A DNA stretch of 64,000 nt, from positions 37,119,166 to 37,183,165 of the forward strand of contig JANVCC010000018.1 in NCBI GenBank assembly GCA_025345505.1, in the 5' to 3' direction. The stretch comes from Todiramphus chloris collaris. Lineage: Eukaryota; Chordata; Aves; Coraciiformes; Alcedinidae. The notes under the pieces were generated by a model. That model was not told where the DNA came from. It did not search any database and saw only the letters and a list, made by a program, of their open reading frames with translations. Of the stretch, positions 1 to 12,520 are shown one piece after another. The translations under genes were made by a program, and so were the position numbers. Position 1 is the first letter of the stretch. Each line of letters opens with the position of its first letter.

Positions 1-1536
1 GAAGTCACGTTGGTTTCTATACACTCTGGGTTAGCAGTATAAGTTCTTCTTCTTCAAAGCTCAAAATTCTGCTGCTTTACAATGATTCCTAGAGACCTCT
101 GGCTTCAGTCCTTGTTTTCTCTCCACCTGGACTAGCATCTTCTCTGCTGACCATCACAGGCTTGTGCCCCTTCTTACAGCTGTTATCATGCAGCTTCACT
201 GACTGAGTCATTGAAGAGCAGAGCAGAATGAGACATGTTTTGCCCAGCTATCTACCACAATGAGTTCAGCTCTCCCCATCGTTTTGAGCAGCTTTGCTCT
301 GATGTTAGGCAAGAATCAGCCTAGGAACCAGGATGAGCTTCAGCAGCTGCCTGCAGCCAAGTGCTGGGAAGCATCAGACAGCTCCAGACTAAGCTAGCTG
401 GATCTAGTCTGGAGCTACAGTATTAAGAAAATGTGATGATTCGATTTCTTTTTCTCTCCCAGTAAACTGTATGAGGATATCTACCATAGCTGTCCAGAAT
501 GTTTGTACATTAGTGTCTCATCTTTCTTTGGAGATTGGTTGCCAGATAGCAGCTCCATTTTTCTACAAGCCCTCCATAGCTACAATTATTATATTTTTAA
601 TTTTTCTTATTTATGCTATTGTTAGAGCTTCCATTAATAAATGCATTATCTCTGCTTTTCTATAAAGCCCACACAGTTAGTGGAAGATTGCTGGTAACTC
701 CATTGTTCCCTTGCCCGTTGGGAATTTAGTGAGAGAGCAGTAGTAAACAAGCTTTGCATACTTTAGATCTAAGTTCTGAAGGAGATTACAAGTGAAAGGA
801 GCAGTATGTTCCCAGTTTAATGCTCACTTGGCATTTTGCTAATTTCAAAACTTCCCCAAGGAATATGGAAGAATTCAGTAGAGTTTTCCCAAGAAGAAAA
901 AAAAAAAAACAAGAGGGACTTTATCCAGTGTTCGAGCTGAGTGATAAATATATGAGAGTGATTAATCTTTTTCTGTCTCAACTCCAGGGAGCCAAAGAAC
1001 AACACATCATCTGAGCACACGGGCCCATTTCCCTCCCTTGACACAGAGTTTTATCAACGAGATTAGCTTCTTTGTGTGAGGAATGTAACTCCTGGGTAGT
1101 CAGCCAACACAGAAGTGCCCCTTCTCAGAGCCTTGATCAAATGCTGAGGACAATGCTGAGATTACTATTGTTGCCATAGGCTGCATTCAATGGGGTAAAT
1201 CAAGTGAATTAGGAAGTGAGGTCCACTTCCATACCTACAGCAGCATTCATAGGTCCACAGCATGCCTCCCAGCATGGTGTGGCCCATGCTGCCCACCCTG
1301 CTTAGGTGTCCTTGGAACAGTGTCACCACACAGGACCACATCAGTCTCAGAGGAGAGCATAAGCTGTTTTATCCAGCAGTCCAGCGGTAGCCCTAGAAAC
1401 CCCTGTTTTACAGCTGATATTCTTTCAATGTGGAGAAGCAGGGCAAGTCCCACATTTCTGAAAAATGTAAGTTCTGCACTGCCCAAATAATCAAGCATTA
1501 GTGGTAAACAACCCATTTCATCTCAACACTGCACAG
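1..1536. other. Non-coding stretch before the first visible kinase exon (intron)
   Basis: No exon or repeat is recognisable here. The kinase exon starting at 1537 begins inside a codon, so this stretch should be an intron of that gene. I looked for the preceding kinase-domain exon and did not find it, so it probably lies upstream of the window. Confidence 0.6.
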
Positions 1537-1672
1537 GAGCTGTACGCTTCATGCAGACCTTACTTGAGCCTGACCCTGCTAAGAGGCCTGGAGTCAAAGA
1601 AGCAATAAAAGACAAATGGTTGAACGAAGGCTTCACCAGAAAAATACTGACCATTGCTGCCTATGAGAACAG
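1537..1672 (+). CDS. HUNK-like kinase, exon encoding the end of the kinase domain
   Basis: This exon encodes the C-terminal end of a serine/threonine kinase domain of the AMPK-related family. It starts after an acceptor (GCACAG) with two bases of a split glycine codon and reads AVRFMQTLLEPDPAKRP, then an ..A...KWLNEGF helix. From memory, human HUNK has a closely similar GAVHFIRSLLEPDPVKRP followed by WLNENY. The R of the DPAKRP motif corresponds to the conserved subdomain XI arginine. The exon ends at AACAG before GTACCA, leaving two codon bases. An open frame runs on into the intron to a stop at 1953-1955; that extension is intron. Because the tail exons differ from HUNK, the gene is called HUNK-like and given no symbol. 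Confidence 0.85.
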
Positions 1673-3211
1673 GTACCACTTTTCACATCTCTCTTCTAGC
1701 TTGGGATTTCCGGATTTGGGATCTAGGGGAAATGTTGGGGTTTTTAGGAGTTTCTTTGTTTTGTGTGTTTTGGAAGATTTTTGTTATCTGCTCAGGGCTG
1801 TTACAAAATGTCAAAATTTTATGCCAGAAAACACATCAACTTTTCTAACCATGGGTAAGTTTTATATTACAGGAAACATCCTTATAGAACTGCTTATATC
1901 CATTGTATCAATTATTTTGTTCTCAACATGCCTCACTGGTGCTACTTATCTCTAGACAGTGTGCTTCTAATCCTTTCCCGCAAACCTAGGTCTCACATAC
2001 CCACCTGAGGGAATGACATTTTTATATTACACTGAAGTTCTTGTTATTCTAATAATTTTATTCTCATTCGTCTTTGTAAGTGGCTTTAACTAGTCTCCTT
2101 TCCTTCCTAGCAAGCCAGTTTATGGTTTAAGATTACTATAAAAGTTTGAAATAGGTATGTGCAATATGACACTTCATATAAACACTGCCAACTTTTGAGA
2201 TGTTATTCATCTTTCATATTGGGAGTCTGCAAAGTATACTTTGCATGTCTTTAAATACCTAATTTCAGTGATGGACATTTTTTCACTTTCCTCACAGCTG
2301 AAAGTAGATAGTCACGGGTCAGATATTTTGAGCCCAGATGATTCTGTAAAAGTCAATCATTTACACTGAACAAAAAAAGAGAGTAATTTGGCCTATGCAA
2401 TCCGCACCATCTGCAGTAGTGTCTACAAGACACATGGCAGGTTTCCCTACCACAATCCAGACAATCTACTGACAGTCTCAGCCTGGGCTATTAGAAATCT
2501 ATATGCAATTTGTTCATTTCACTGAGACTTGCCCGCTGCTCCTACCTTTGCCATCCTTCCCTCCCCTCAGTTGTGTCTGTGCCCATTCATACTGGTTTGA
2601 CAACTTTGAAAAAACATCTCAGGACTCTCAGAATCCAAGGCTGTCAAAATTCTAAAATGCCTTTACTAGACTTTATTACTCACAGAAGCCTGTGAGTACA
2701 ATAATTATTACTATAAAAGAACCAGTTTTATTTCACAATATGATTTATATAAAAAAATCTTCCTGTACTTTCCTTAGTTCTTTTTCTGTGCTTTGAGATT
2801 TTCCTGCCTTTGGGACTCTTTCTTCTTACGCACACGCACACACACTATCTCTCTTTTAATCCATTTGAGACTACTGTACTGAGAATCAAACTATACATGC
2901 TCGATTAAAATGTCAAAGTGCTGGTTGCCATCTTTTAATTATTCAAGCTTAATCCTTCTGGATGTCCGTTCAGAGTGAACCATTATATCAACAACAGGAT
3001 ATTTAATAATGCAGTAACGGAGCCTCAACACAGCAGCAAAGCTAGCACAGACGGAGGATTTCTGCACAACTATGTATCATAATTTGCCTGTACAATCAAC
3101 TTAGCCTACACCAGCTACCTCCCAAGAAGTGTATTGTCCACTTAACTGTAAATTATGACATCGTACCCAGATGCATCATTTGTATTTAAATACTTTTTCC
3201 TAATATTTCAG
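1673..3211 (+). other. Intron between kinase-end exon and UBA-like exon
   Basis: The intron begins GTACCA and ends in a pyrimidine-rich acceptor, TAATATTTCAG. It joins a phase 2 donor to a matching acceptor. A short CA-rich run lies near 2830. Nothing else is recognisable. Confidence 0.8.
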
Positions 3212-3389
3212 ACTTCACCTCAGTGAACTGAATCCTGTTGTTTTAAACTACATGACAGAAATGATGGAGTTCAGTCTTTCAGAAGTTATCAACATTTTAA
3301 TAAATAATAGACCCTCTCCTGCCATGGCTTCTTATTGCTTATTGCTGAAAAAACTGCTCAGGTACCAGAAAGACCATAAAAAAGCCCAG
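3212..3389 (+). CDS. HUNK-like kinase, UBA-like exon
   Basis: The exon continues the frame of the previous one (AG plus A gives arginine) and ends in phase 0 at GCCCAG before GTAAGA. Its 59 residues include LHLSELNPVVLNYMTEMM and SEVINILINNRPSPAMASYC, followed by LLLKKLLRYQKDHKKAQ. This is the UBA-like helical segment that follows the catalytic domain in AMPK-related kinases. From memory, HUNK has ISLEDLSPSVVLHMTEKL and DVINTVLSNRACHILAIYFL at the same place. In related kinases this segment packs on the catalytic domain and tunes activity; that role is inferred here. Confidence 0.82.
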
Positions 3390-6300
3390 GTAAGATATCA
3401 TGAAGATGACAGGCTTAAAAAACTCCCTGGTTCCTTATGAGGATCATTGCAACAGCCACACAGCACTTGTGAAAAAAGTCCGTGGAATGGAGATAAAACT
3501 CACCAAAAATAGTAATGAAATTGCAAATTTGGGTGCAGTCTCAGGAAAGCTATGTTCTGGCATTCTCAGAGGTGATTATTTTAGGGGATTTTTTTTTTTT
3601 TTCCCCAGAGATAAATACATCCTCTTTTTTATGACTAATGAATTTTAAAAATGGGCTGCTGGTAGTAATGGGATTGAGAATGATTTTGCTTTACATAAAA
3701 GATTACTTTTCCATTGGGAAAAAGAGCATTATCATCTCAGTGACCTTGCCATGGCTTCCCTTTCTGACTGGTCTGTGAGGGCCTGATCCAAAGTCTGGGG
3801 AGGTGAGTGGGAAGCTGTGAAAGCTGTAAAATCTTTTCCCAGAATGTTTTGGGGGTTTTTTTTATTTTTACCACGGTATCTTATTCTCACACTCCAGCTT
3901 AGACTCACTCAGGGACATGGAGTGAGATCAGAGGGGACAAAAATTAAAAAAAATAAATTCAGAAAATTGTGGTAATAGCTGGTAAGGCCACAATTAGTTA
4001 AAAGGCTCTAAGCTTTTGCTTTTGGTTTTTGGGTTGGTTTTTTTTTTTCCTTCCTTCTTTTACAACCATCTCCACTAAAGGGTTCACAGCTCAGTCATAA
4101 AAAGTTTGCTTCAGGCAGAAACTAGTCAGACAGGAAGCCAAATTCCAGCTTCTAACACACAAGTGCAATGGGAAAAGTTTCATCTACAAAACAACACACA
4201 TCAACAATTAGCCTCCCATTCAAAGCCTGTGCCCTGGAGAAGCTGTATTTTGAGAAGGTCCAGTTGACTCCTCTAGAAATTATTCAGATGAGCTTGAGCA
4301 GATCCAGATCTCCATCCCAGCACACAGCCCCAAGGTCGCAACAGCCTGCGCAGTGTTTGCCGGCAGAGCCATAACTCAAAAATATGAGTTGGGGAGAGTA
4401 TGTACATGTGTGCATGCTTAGGGGGAGGAGGCTTTCCTTCACATATGTGATTTTTTTTCATATTATAAATTTAAATTGGATCTGTTGAATTGTAAGTCAG
4501 TCAAAAAGAGCTGCATTGTGAAGGCTATTGACCAGCTTTCTTGAATCTCTGGATATCAAGCTGATTTACAGCCCCTAGAGACCTAGCCTTCCAGGCAAGT
4601 GGTAGCATTTCATGTCCTCTATGACCTTTCAGCATCCTACCCGGGTGGAAGAGGGAAGCGAACATGTGCATAAAGTAAGTTACAAGTTGATTAAGGGGCT
4701 GCATTGCTTCCTGCCACTCCTTGCATCCAAAATGCCCTCTAAAGGCAGAGAGTCAATCTGAATTCAAGCACAGACCCAAAAAGTTGCTCTGATTGTAAGG
4801 TAATAATACTGCAAATTATTGTTTCTAAGTCCTAGTATATATATATGTTTCCCAAGCAGGCTGGAGGTTTTGGCAGAGCAAGGAAAAAAAGGGGGAAGTT
4901 TAACAAAGGAATGATTGACATCTTCTTTCTCTGTATTGACATTTTTCCTGTCAAAATTTTAAACCCAAACTAGTACTCACCCAAAATAACTTAACCAGCT
5001 ACCAGCTCAAAGCAGTATTAACTTTCATAGAATCACAGACTGGCCTCTGGAGGTCACTTGGTCCTAACCCCCCTTGGTCAAGCATGGCCATCTGGAGCAT
5101 GTTGCCCAGGACCACATCCAGGTAGCTTTTAAGTATCTCCAAGGATGGAGACTGCACAGCCTCCCTTGGTAACCTGTGACAGTGCTTGGTTAACCTCACA
5201 GTAAAAAAGTATTTCCTGATGTTCAGAGGGAACCTCCTGTGTTTCAGTTTGTGCCCATTGTCACTGAGCACCACTGAAAAGAGCCTGGCTCCTCCTTCTT
5301 TGCACCCTCTCTTCAGATATTTGTTTATATTCATGAGATGCCCCTGAGGGAGTGAACAGAGTGAACAGTCTCAGTTCTCTCAGCCTTTCCTCATAGGAGA
5401 GATGCTCCAGTCCCTTATCATATTTGCAGACCTTCACTGGATTCTCTGCAGTATACACAGGTCTTTTACTGGGGAGCCCAGACCTAGATGCAATACCCCA
5501 GCTGTGGCCTTACCAGTGCTGTGTAGAGGGGAAGGGTCACCTCCCCTGACCTGCTGGAAACACTCCTAATGCAACCCAAGGATGCCATTCACCTTTGTTG
5601 CATCAAGGGTACACTGCTGCCTCATGATCAACTTGGTGTCCACCAGGACCCCCAGGTCATTTTCTGCCAAACTGCTTTCCAGCTGGGTGACCCCAGAATA
5701 TGTAGGTGCCTGTGGTTGTTCCTCCCCAGGTGCAAGACTTTGCACTTCCCCTTGCTGAACTAAACCTAGTGGGGACATGTCTATCCAGCATGCGAACTGG
5801 GTATGCACTCTGGGGTCTGTTCAGTGGCATCACAACTCCCCATTTCTACATCTTCACGAAGTCCCTTTCCATGTAGCTCCTGGGTGCACAGTTCTCTTTT
5901 CTGCACCACAAACCAACACTGATCTGCAAATCTTTGCGTGTTCATTGTGGGGATTTCTTAAATTTGCATTTAGACAGACAGAATCTCCCTTTGACAGCTT
6001 TCCAGGAAAACAACTCGCTTTTAGGAGTGCATCTTTGCTGAGAATCTGAAATACAGGCGCAAGCTAGATGCCTAAATTCAGCAGAGCGGCTTCTATAATA
6101 AATAATAACTCCTAATACCTGTTACAAAGACATACAAATTAGGAAATTAGAACAGATTGACTCATACCATCTTTCCACATCGCTAAAAGTTTATTTCCTC
6201 TTGTTTATTAGTACATGCTTTGTACATGCTACCTTTAAACTCATAAATGCAAAGCCTGTTTACTAGTACCATACAGAGAGTCTTCTGTGTTTATATAGTG

Positions 6301-9300
6301 TATGTAAAGCTCCTTCCCCCCCCCGGGTAATCACGTACTTCATTTGTATCTCAATTTCATCCTCTAATCCCTCTTACCTTCTTCTGTATTATGAAAATTA
6401 ATATTTCTCCCTTGCTAGTAGTTAGGCTCTGCAGCTACTTGTAGATAACAATGATCACCTCTAAGTTGTTTCTTATTCAAGCCTTGTACACAAATAACAT
6501 GTGTGATCACTCCTCTGCAGGAGTTCCTTTAAATCACAATTATCAGTGCTATCACCTTATGCCTCTTTCTCCAATGTTTGCATTGCCCAGAAAGGCTGAG
6601 GTTTGGGCAAGAAGAGGGAACAGAGAGGGGAAGACTGGCTAAGAAACCAAGCTGGCAGTTCTTACTCAATGCTTTTATTTTTCCAGTATCCTCTGGCCTG
6701 TTATTCAGCAAAAGCTACTTCATACACATGCTTACACAATGGCAAAACTTAGCCTTAAGCGTATGCAAAGTATATAGGGAAAAGAAAAGAATGCATCTCT
6801 TGGATCCCAAGGCAGAGCCTCACATGGGTGGCATGACGTTTTTGGGCAGAGGCAGAGCCAAGAGCAGCCCCCAGGTCCCCTGGAGCCTAGCCATGCTGTG
6901 CTGGTGCAGCTCTCAGAGGAGGCAGTTGGCAGGGCATTATCTTGGGGGGAGGATTCTCTGCTTTGGTCTAAAAGAGACCAAATTTGACCACCTCTTTGGC
7001 AGGCTGCAATGCAATTCTCCAATCACCCATCCACAGAGAGCTGACACTGAGGAATATGTGTAAAGATTGTTAACTGAGCACAAGGGGGAAATTTCCCACT
7101 TTTTCTTCATCTTCATGGGGAGATTCTGATAAAGTTACTGGATCTTAATTACAACGGCATGAGTACTTGATATTTGTATTACAAATTATGCCAAGGATAT
7201 TTCAAAGTGCATAGATAGATGTTCTTTCTATTCTGTCTAATGCCAACTATTTGCTATTTATTACTAGCAGTGTGTGATCCATCTTTAAATCACATAACTT
7301 CTTTTCAGCTCTCCAGATCTTGCAAATGTATTCATCTGCTTTGACTTTAACTATGTGAATAGTTTCACTGAGCTCAACATGACAACTTTGTGCACAAATT
7401 TAAAGCACAAAACTTAGCAGTTGCATCTAAATGAGTGCAAATTTAAATCTAAATTACTGAAGCAAATAAGTAACAAGTAACAGCCACAGGTAAAATGAAG
7501 TACCCTGAAAACTAATTGCCACTCGTTTACATTTTTTCTATGACTATAGAAAAAGCTGTGTATTTTTGTCTGCCTATAAAAGAGATATTTACAGACAGTT
7601 AATAATTATAAAGAAGTAAATTACTGTTAAAAAAAATACTCCAGTATTTTTAAGCAAATTAAAAACCTCTCCTCAGTGAATTGTAGAGAAAGTTGTCATC
7701 TGGCTGTTCTGAAAATTCTGTCCAAAAGAACCAAACATATCCAATATCAACACAAATGAAAAAGTATTTGCAGTCATGACAATGCTCATGAATAGCATGC
7801 AATAAAAAATTCCACCAACACAGTCAGCCCAAAACATTGTGTGGAATTCAAACACATATTCACAAACCATGGCATTCAACTCATTCCAGGCAGCAGACTA
7901 CGTTACGATTTTCTACACAATACTGAAGAAACATACAATTTTCTGAGGAAAAAAATGTTCAGCAGAACTTGTAATCTGCAACTGCAAAAGAGTCTGTGAA
8001 AATTATTTTTCATGTACAAAAACCCTGTGTTTGAAAAACCAGAGTGAGTCATTGTATTCGCAGCTCCTTTTATACACAAGTCAACGTTTGTAAATGCAAA
8101 TAATAGCTTTGGTAGATGCACACAGATGTGATTCTCATTTTTCTGGGTGTAATTAGAGAAGTCTGCTGAAAGCTTGACCCTGAAAAAAGAATAAGAACCT
8201 TTCCATGTCCAAATTTGAGCCATAAGTCATTGGATAAGCTTAAAACACAGCCTGTCCTTTTATGCATCATAATTTCTCCAAGCAACTTATTTACATTTTA
8301 TGTGTTCTGTTGTAGAAGAGGGAGCCTTAATGATTACAATTTGCCATCCAGAACTTTATAGCTAGTCCTTGCAGAAAATAGCATTTCTGCCAAAAAGCTT
8401 CCTGCCCAGGTGCTTAACCAATTAGCTCTTAAGAGGTCTGGCAGTAAAACCAGTCATGGCAAGTTTTCTGATATACTGTATATAAGGTGACAGCTTGCAA
8501 AATGTAAGATGAAAATTTGTTTTCTTAACTAGCAGTGTGTAAAATCCTGGGAGACTATTTGATTGCATGGCCTAAAATGCTTATGACATCTCAAATTCCC
8601 AATTGATCTAGTGTGGTTTTAGCAATATGTTGTCAACTTAAACATATTGTGTTTCTTTTTATAAATGCTTGAAAAATAATTTCCTCAATTGTGATTGGGT
8701 GCTGCAAAAATGTAGGAAGGATGGAGTAACCCCACAAGTTTGAGGTTTGGGGCCCTTCGAATTTTTCCAAACATTTTTGCTAACTCACAAAATACATGCA
8801 AGCTTTCAAAAGTGCCTTTTCTCCACAAATTACACTCACTTTTTGTAATGGCATGTTAGATTAAAAACATATTTTTCGCAAGGAGAGTACTTCGCAATGC
8901 AAAGAATAGAAGAAACCCATGAAATATAAACATACCATAGTAAAACAAATGACTTCTCTGATTCTGGAAGCAAGAATTTTGTATTATGTGGGGATAGCAG
9001 TGAAAAAGATCAAAACTCACTGCAGACAATCCTTGAAGTGTTAGCTGCGTAACGACAAAGTGGATCTGTCAAAGATGATATAGGGAACGTGCAAAAAAGC
9101 TTGGTATTGAACCAGAATATCCATGTGGTAGTCAAGACATTTCAGAAATTTCATTTTCAGGAGTGCCAGAGCTGAGCGAAGACAGTCTTTGGCAGAAGCA
9201 GCACACGGCACAGATAGTTCATCACAGGACTTAGTGCTGTAGGAGGAGATTTATTTCACTGTACAGCCCTTGCGTTTTCACAAGGGTTTGATACCCGAAA

Positions 9301-10013
9301 CTCAGCGTGCATGAGGCTACCACAGTGAGGACTCCGAAAACTTGGATCATGGGATAGACAAGTGTCCTACATATGAGAACACACCCCCACATGCATATAA
9401 GATGCATGTAGGAGTAAGGGTGATGGCACTGCAGCAGGAGCCAGTCCTCAAACCTATGCTCTTGTTAAGATCACAGACCTGTTACCACAGCTCCACAGAG
9501 GTCTTCCTCCTGCAATCCCACCCCAAACCCTTCCCAGGAATTTTCTAGCCGTGTGCTGACTGCCTGCCCTCACAGCAGACAGTAGCAGTCCCACAATGAT
9601 CTTCCTCCTGGATCAGGGAGTGGCTCACAGCATCCTGTAACATTTTTGCTCTGCAGCGTGAACTCTGTTGTACTCTGGTCTCCCGTAGACATCTGTTAGC
9701 AGACTTTGTGAGCCATAAGCCTCAAAGGAAGTGCTACAGGCTCTCCAAAGATGGCATTCTGGTCTCCAGTGGATTTTTCATGAAAACTTGCTCCCTATGG
9801 CCTGTGTGGTAAAAAGCAAAGACTGCCAGTTGATGTGCAGCTGGGATTCAGGAAGAGCCTCTGGCATGGGGTCTGCTCAGATGAAAAGTCGATGTCCGTA
9901 ACCAAGGCTTGCATGAAAACAAGATTTCCCGTTGCACGTGTTATACTGTGATTTTCCTTAAGGTGCTTTTTTTTTGTTGCATACTAATCAAAAGGTGTCT
10001 CATTATTTTGCAG
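3390..10013 (+). other. Long intron of the HUNK-like gene
   Basis: A 6.6 kb intron starts GTAAGA and ends CATTATTTTGCAG. It carries a minus-strand CR1 fragment (about 5025-5930). The rest is AT-rich unique sequence with homopolymer runs (for example T-runs near 3590 and 4040). The open frames in it, including one of 161 codons at 6578-7063, show no recognisable protein features or splice context. Confidence 0.7.
5025..5930 (-). mobile_element. CR1 LINE 3' fragment
   Basis: The 3' end of a CR1 non-LTR retrotransposon lies in reverse orientation. Its tail starts at CATAGAATCACAG and runs through the conserved 3' UTR and last part of ORF2. On the minus strand, pieces such as LEHLSYEERLRELRLF and SSLAENDLGVLVDTKL are the typical CR1 reverse-transcriptase C terminus, interrupted by frameshifts. 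It is 5' truncated, as is usual for CR1. The upper boundary near 5930 is approximate. Confidence 0.88.
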
Positions 10014-10233
10014 AGGGAAAATGAAGCAGAAAAACACAGTATTAATCCTAATACACATTTGAATAAAGAGTCAGAAATTCAGATTTCTCAGAAGGCTGAA
10101 ATGGACACTTTGGAAAACCTCAGGAATTATGGCAATAGGACATTTCCTTCTTTACTAACCCTGGCAGTGACAGATATTATTCAAGAAGATGAGCTCACAA
10201 TTACATTGGAAAACCAAGAAAACTTTCCAGAAG
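10014..10233 (+). CDS. HUNK-like kinase, linker exon
   Basis: The exon continues in phase 0 from the UBA-like exon and ends in phase 1 at CCAGAAG before GTACTG. It encodes 73 complete codons of polar, charged sequence (RENEAEKHSINPNTHLNKES at the start, then TFPSLLTLAVTDIIQEDELT). No domain is recognised, and it is probably a flexible linker downstream of the UBA-like segment. Assignment rests on open frame, good splice sites and phase agreement on both sides. I do not see clear similarity to HUNK in this part. Confidence 0.72.
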
Positions 10234-11150
10234 GTACTGTTCTGAAATACAGTCTTGGCATCTTAGTCTGAAAGGGTACTAGGGTATCTGTCTGGGAAAA
10301 AAAGGGAACACAGTTCCTGAAAATGCTGTAGAAATATCCTTCCACTTTGTTTTGAAATTACAAGTATTTTAAGCAATTGTTTCCTGGCCCCAAGTTTCAT
10401 GATTGATTCCATTCTAATCAGGTGAAAAAATTATCTGGCAACTATCTAACCCAGTTTATACTCTTCAGGTACTGATTACAAATAGCTGTTCCATGTCTTT
10501 GTGCAGGTTAGTCCCTCCATGAGTCACCCTGGGATGATACTAGTACTGATAATGCAGTTCCAAAAAGAGACATTTATGAGCAAAAAGAAAAGAAATTATT
10601 TACATTCCCAGGATGAATATAAGCATGCTGCAAGTGTCACATCTTCACTGTACTCAAGAAGGAGACGCACTCACATCCATGGCATCATTTTGGACTCAAT
10701 GATCTCTAGAGGTCCCTTCCAACCCCTAACATTCTATTCTGTGATTCTCCATAGTCTCAAAAATATAGAAGATGCACAGTGGCAGATAATCAAACTATAG
10801 ATATGAATTTAGACTTTTGTCTGCTCTGGTTATTACATGCACAGCTATTCACATATGTGACATGGTTAAATTAATGCAATAAACAGCCCAGAAGCATAAA
10901 TGAATAATAGTCACTAAAATTAAGCCAGGTAACTTTTTGCTGAGATGCTCACTTAAGACTCTTCACCCAATCAAGAAATTGCCCAATTGCCTACCTGTAA
11001 AACTACCATTTACTGTTAAATTCTTGGTGCAAAATTTTATTCTACATCAAGATATGCATTTATTTATGCCTTTACAGGTACAGACTTTTTATGATGGGAT
11101 AAAGCTGTTTTGATATTAACATGTTATTTTTATTGAAAATATCATTCCAG
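10234..11150 (+). other. Last intron of the HUNK-like gene
   Basis: The intron runs from GTACTG to ATCATTCCAG and has phase 1 on both sides. The acceptor is followed by a second CAG, a NAGNAG tandem acceptor that could add or drop one codon without changing frame. A CR1 tail lies at about 10684-10750. Confidence 0.7.
10684..10750 (+). mobile_element. CR1 3' tail fragment
   Basis: A very short piece of the CR1 3' UTR lies in plus orientation: TTTGGACTCAATGATCTCTA, then the usual AGGTCCCTTCCAACC block and a TTCTGTGATTCT tail. It sits in the last intron of the HUNK-like gene. Confidence 0.85.
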
Positions 11151-11938
11151 CAGAAGCTGATCTAATTTATTCTATGTTCTATTTAGTTTCCAAGTTTGCA
11201 GGCAGAGAGTTGGTCCACCTTGGACCTCCTAAGTCATCAAGCAACAGTACACCATGTGGACCCATGTATCAGCCTCTTTTGGACCTTCAGGAGAATCTAA
11301 ATGATTTTGAAGACTTGGAAGAAACTGGGAAACCATGTCTTCATGAGAAATTGCCATCCAGCCCACCAAATAACCAACCTCCCTCTTCAAGTGTCCAGGC
11401 AATGACATGTTCAATCAAAGCACCTCCCCAGTCCCTAATGGAAAACAGAATTGTTAGCAGGAGTCCCTTGCCTCAGCAAGACATGAGGTTTAAAGACCTT
11501 CTGAACACAGTAGATGGCAATATTTACATCCCACCACAGTGGCACCTTGATAAACAGGGCACTGACCTCCTCATGATTGACTCTCCCCAGTTGTCACCTT
11601 TCCCAAGGCTGAGACAAGCTGCCCTGAGAGAAACCCTAGTTAGAAAGATTTCCTGTCTAGGGACATCACAGCAACATACAAATATCTGCCCTTTGTCTAC
11701 TGTCAATGGTTCAAAATCACCAGCTTTCCCTATATCCCAACAGCAAATGTTTACCATAAGAGGTATGAGGCAGTCTAAAGAAACCCCAACTCATTTTTTC
11801 AGTGAGAAAACTAAGAAAAATTTCATCCAACTCAGACACACACCCAAAAAAACAGATCTAAATCTTCCAGTTTTATCTCCACCATACCAAACCAGGTTGG
11901 GGAAAAAAGCAGAGATTCTAAGGTTAAATTTTGCATAA
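11151..11938 (+). CDS. HUNK-like kinase, long terminal coding exon
   Basis: The terminal exon completes the split codon (G plus CA gives alanine) and runs 262 codons to TAA at 11936-11938. The sequence is rich in serine, proline and glutamine and looks disordered: an acidic patch LDLQENLNDFEDLEETGK, proline-rich PSSPPNNQPPSSSV, a block LLMIDSPQLSPFPRLRQAAL, then RETLVRKIS, and a basic end GKKAEILRLNFA. RKIS resembles a basophilic kinase site. The human HUNK tail is longer and not alignable by eye. The internal ATG at 11174 is not a real start. Confidence 0.78.
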
Positions 11939-12520
11939 ATAGAACACCTACAGAGCATCAGAAGAAAGTAGGACAAAGGGGCAGGAAAAGATGGAGAGAA
12001 ACAGAGATCAAGAAAAAGAAGGAAGGAGAAATTAATCCGATCTTAAAATGAGACACCTCCAAACACAAAAAAAATGATATGATTTAAGCTGTATATCCTA
12101 TGATATCCTGCAAACACTGGGCCACACATTTTGAGGAATGCACCAAAGACACAGAAAACCAGATGTCACTGTAACAGAACAATATGAAGTGTGTTTAGGC
12201 AAAAAAAAAATGGTTACTGTGAACAGAAAATACTATTTAAAATATTTTATATCAATACCTGTACTGTCCCAGACTTGTGTAACTTGTACTTATGCATTTC
12301 ATTTGGGAAATAAACCTGGTCAGGCAATTTTCATTAAGGTGTGAACATAACACAGAAGATAAATGAACAGTAACAATGTTGAAGTAATTGATTTTTGGGG
12401 GGGTTGACATAATAAACAAAATAGACATGGCACTGAAAACTTATTTATTTATTACTTTTAACTGTGTGTATTCTAATTAATGGACACCATGCAGCTTAAC
12501 TTCCCTGAAAGAAATAAATT
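11939..12520 (+). other. Probable 3' UTR of the HUNK-like gene with poly(A) signals
   Basis: AT-rich sequence follows the stop codon. Canonical AATAAA signals lie at 12309-12314, 12411-12416 and 12513-12518. Any of these could end the transcript, giving a 3' UTR of about 0.4-0.6 kb. Which one is used cannot be told from the sequence. Confidence 0.5.

Noticed and set aside
1551-1955. 134-codon frame starting at the kinase exon
   Set aside because: Only its first part (to 1672) is exon; the rest is read-through into an intron with a clear GT donor.
2820-2850. CA-rich run as a possible array of direct repeats
   Set aside because: Short simple sequence only; there is no CRISPR-like repeat and spacer structure anywhere in the window.
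6578-7063. 161-codon frame in the long intron
   Set aside because: No motif, no splice context, and overlapping frames on the other strand; explained by locally higher GC.
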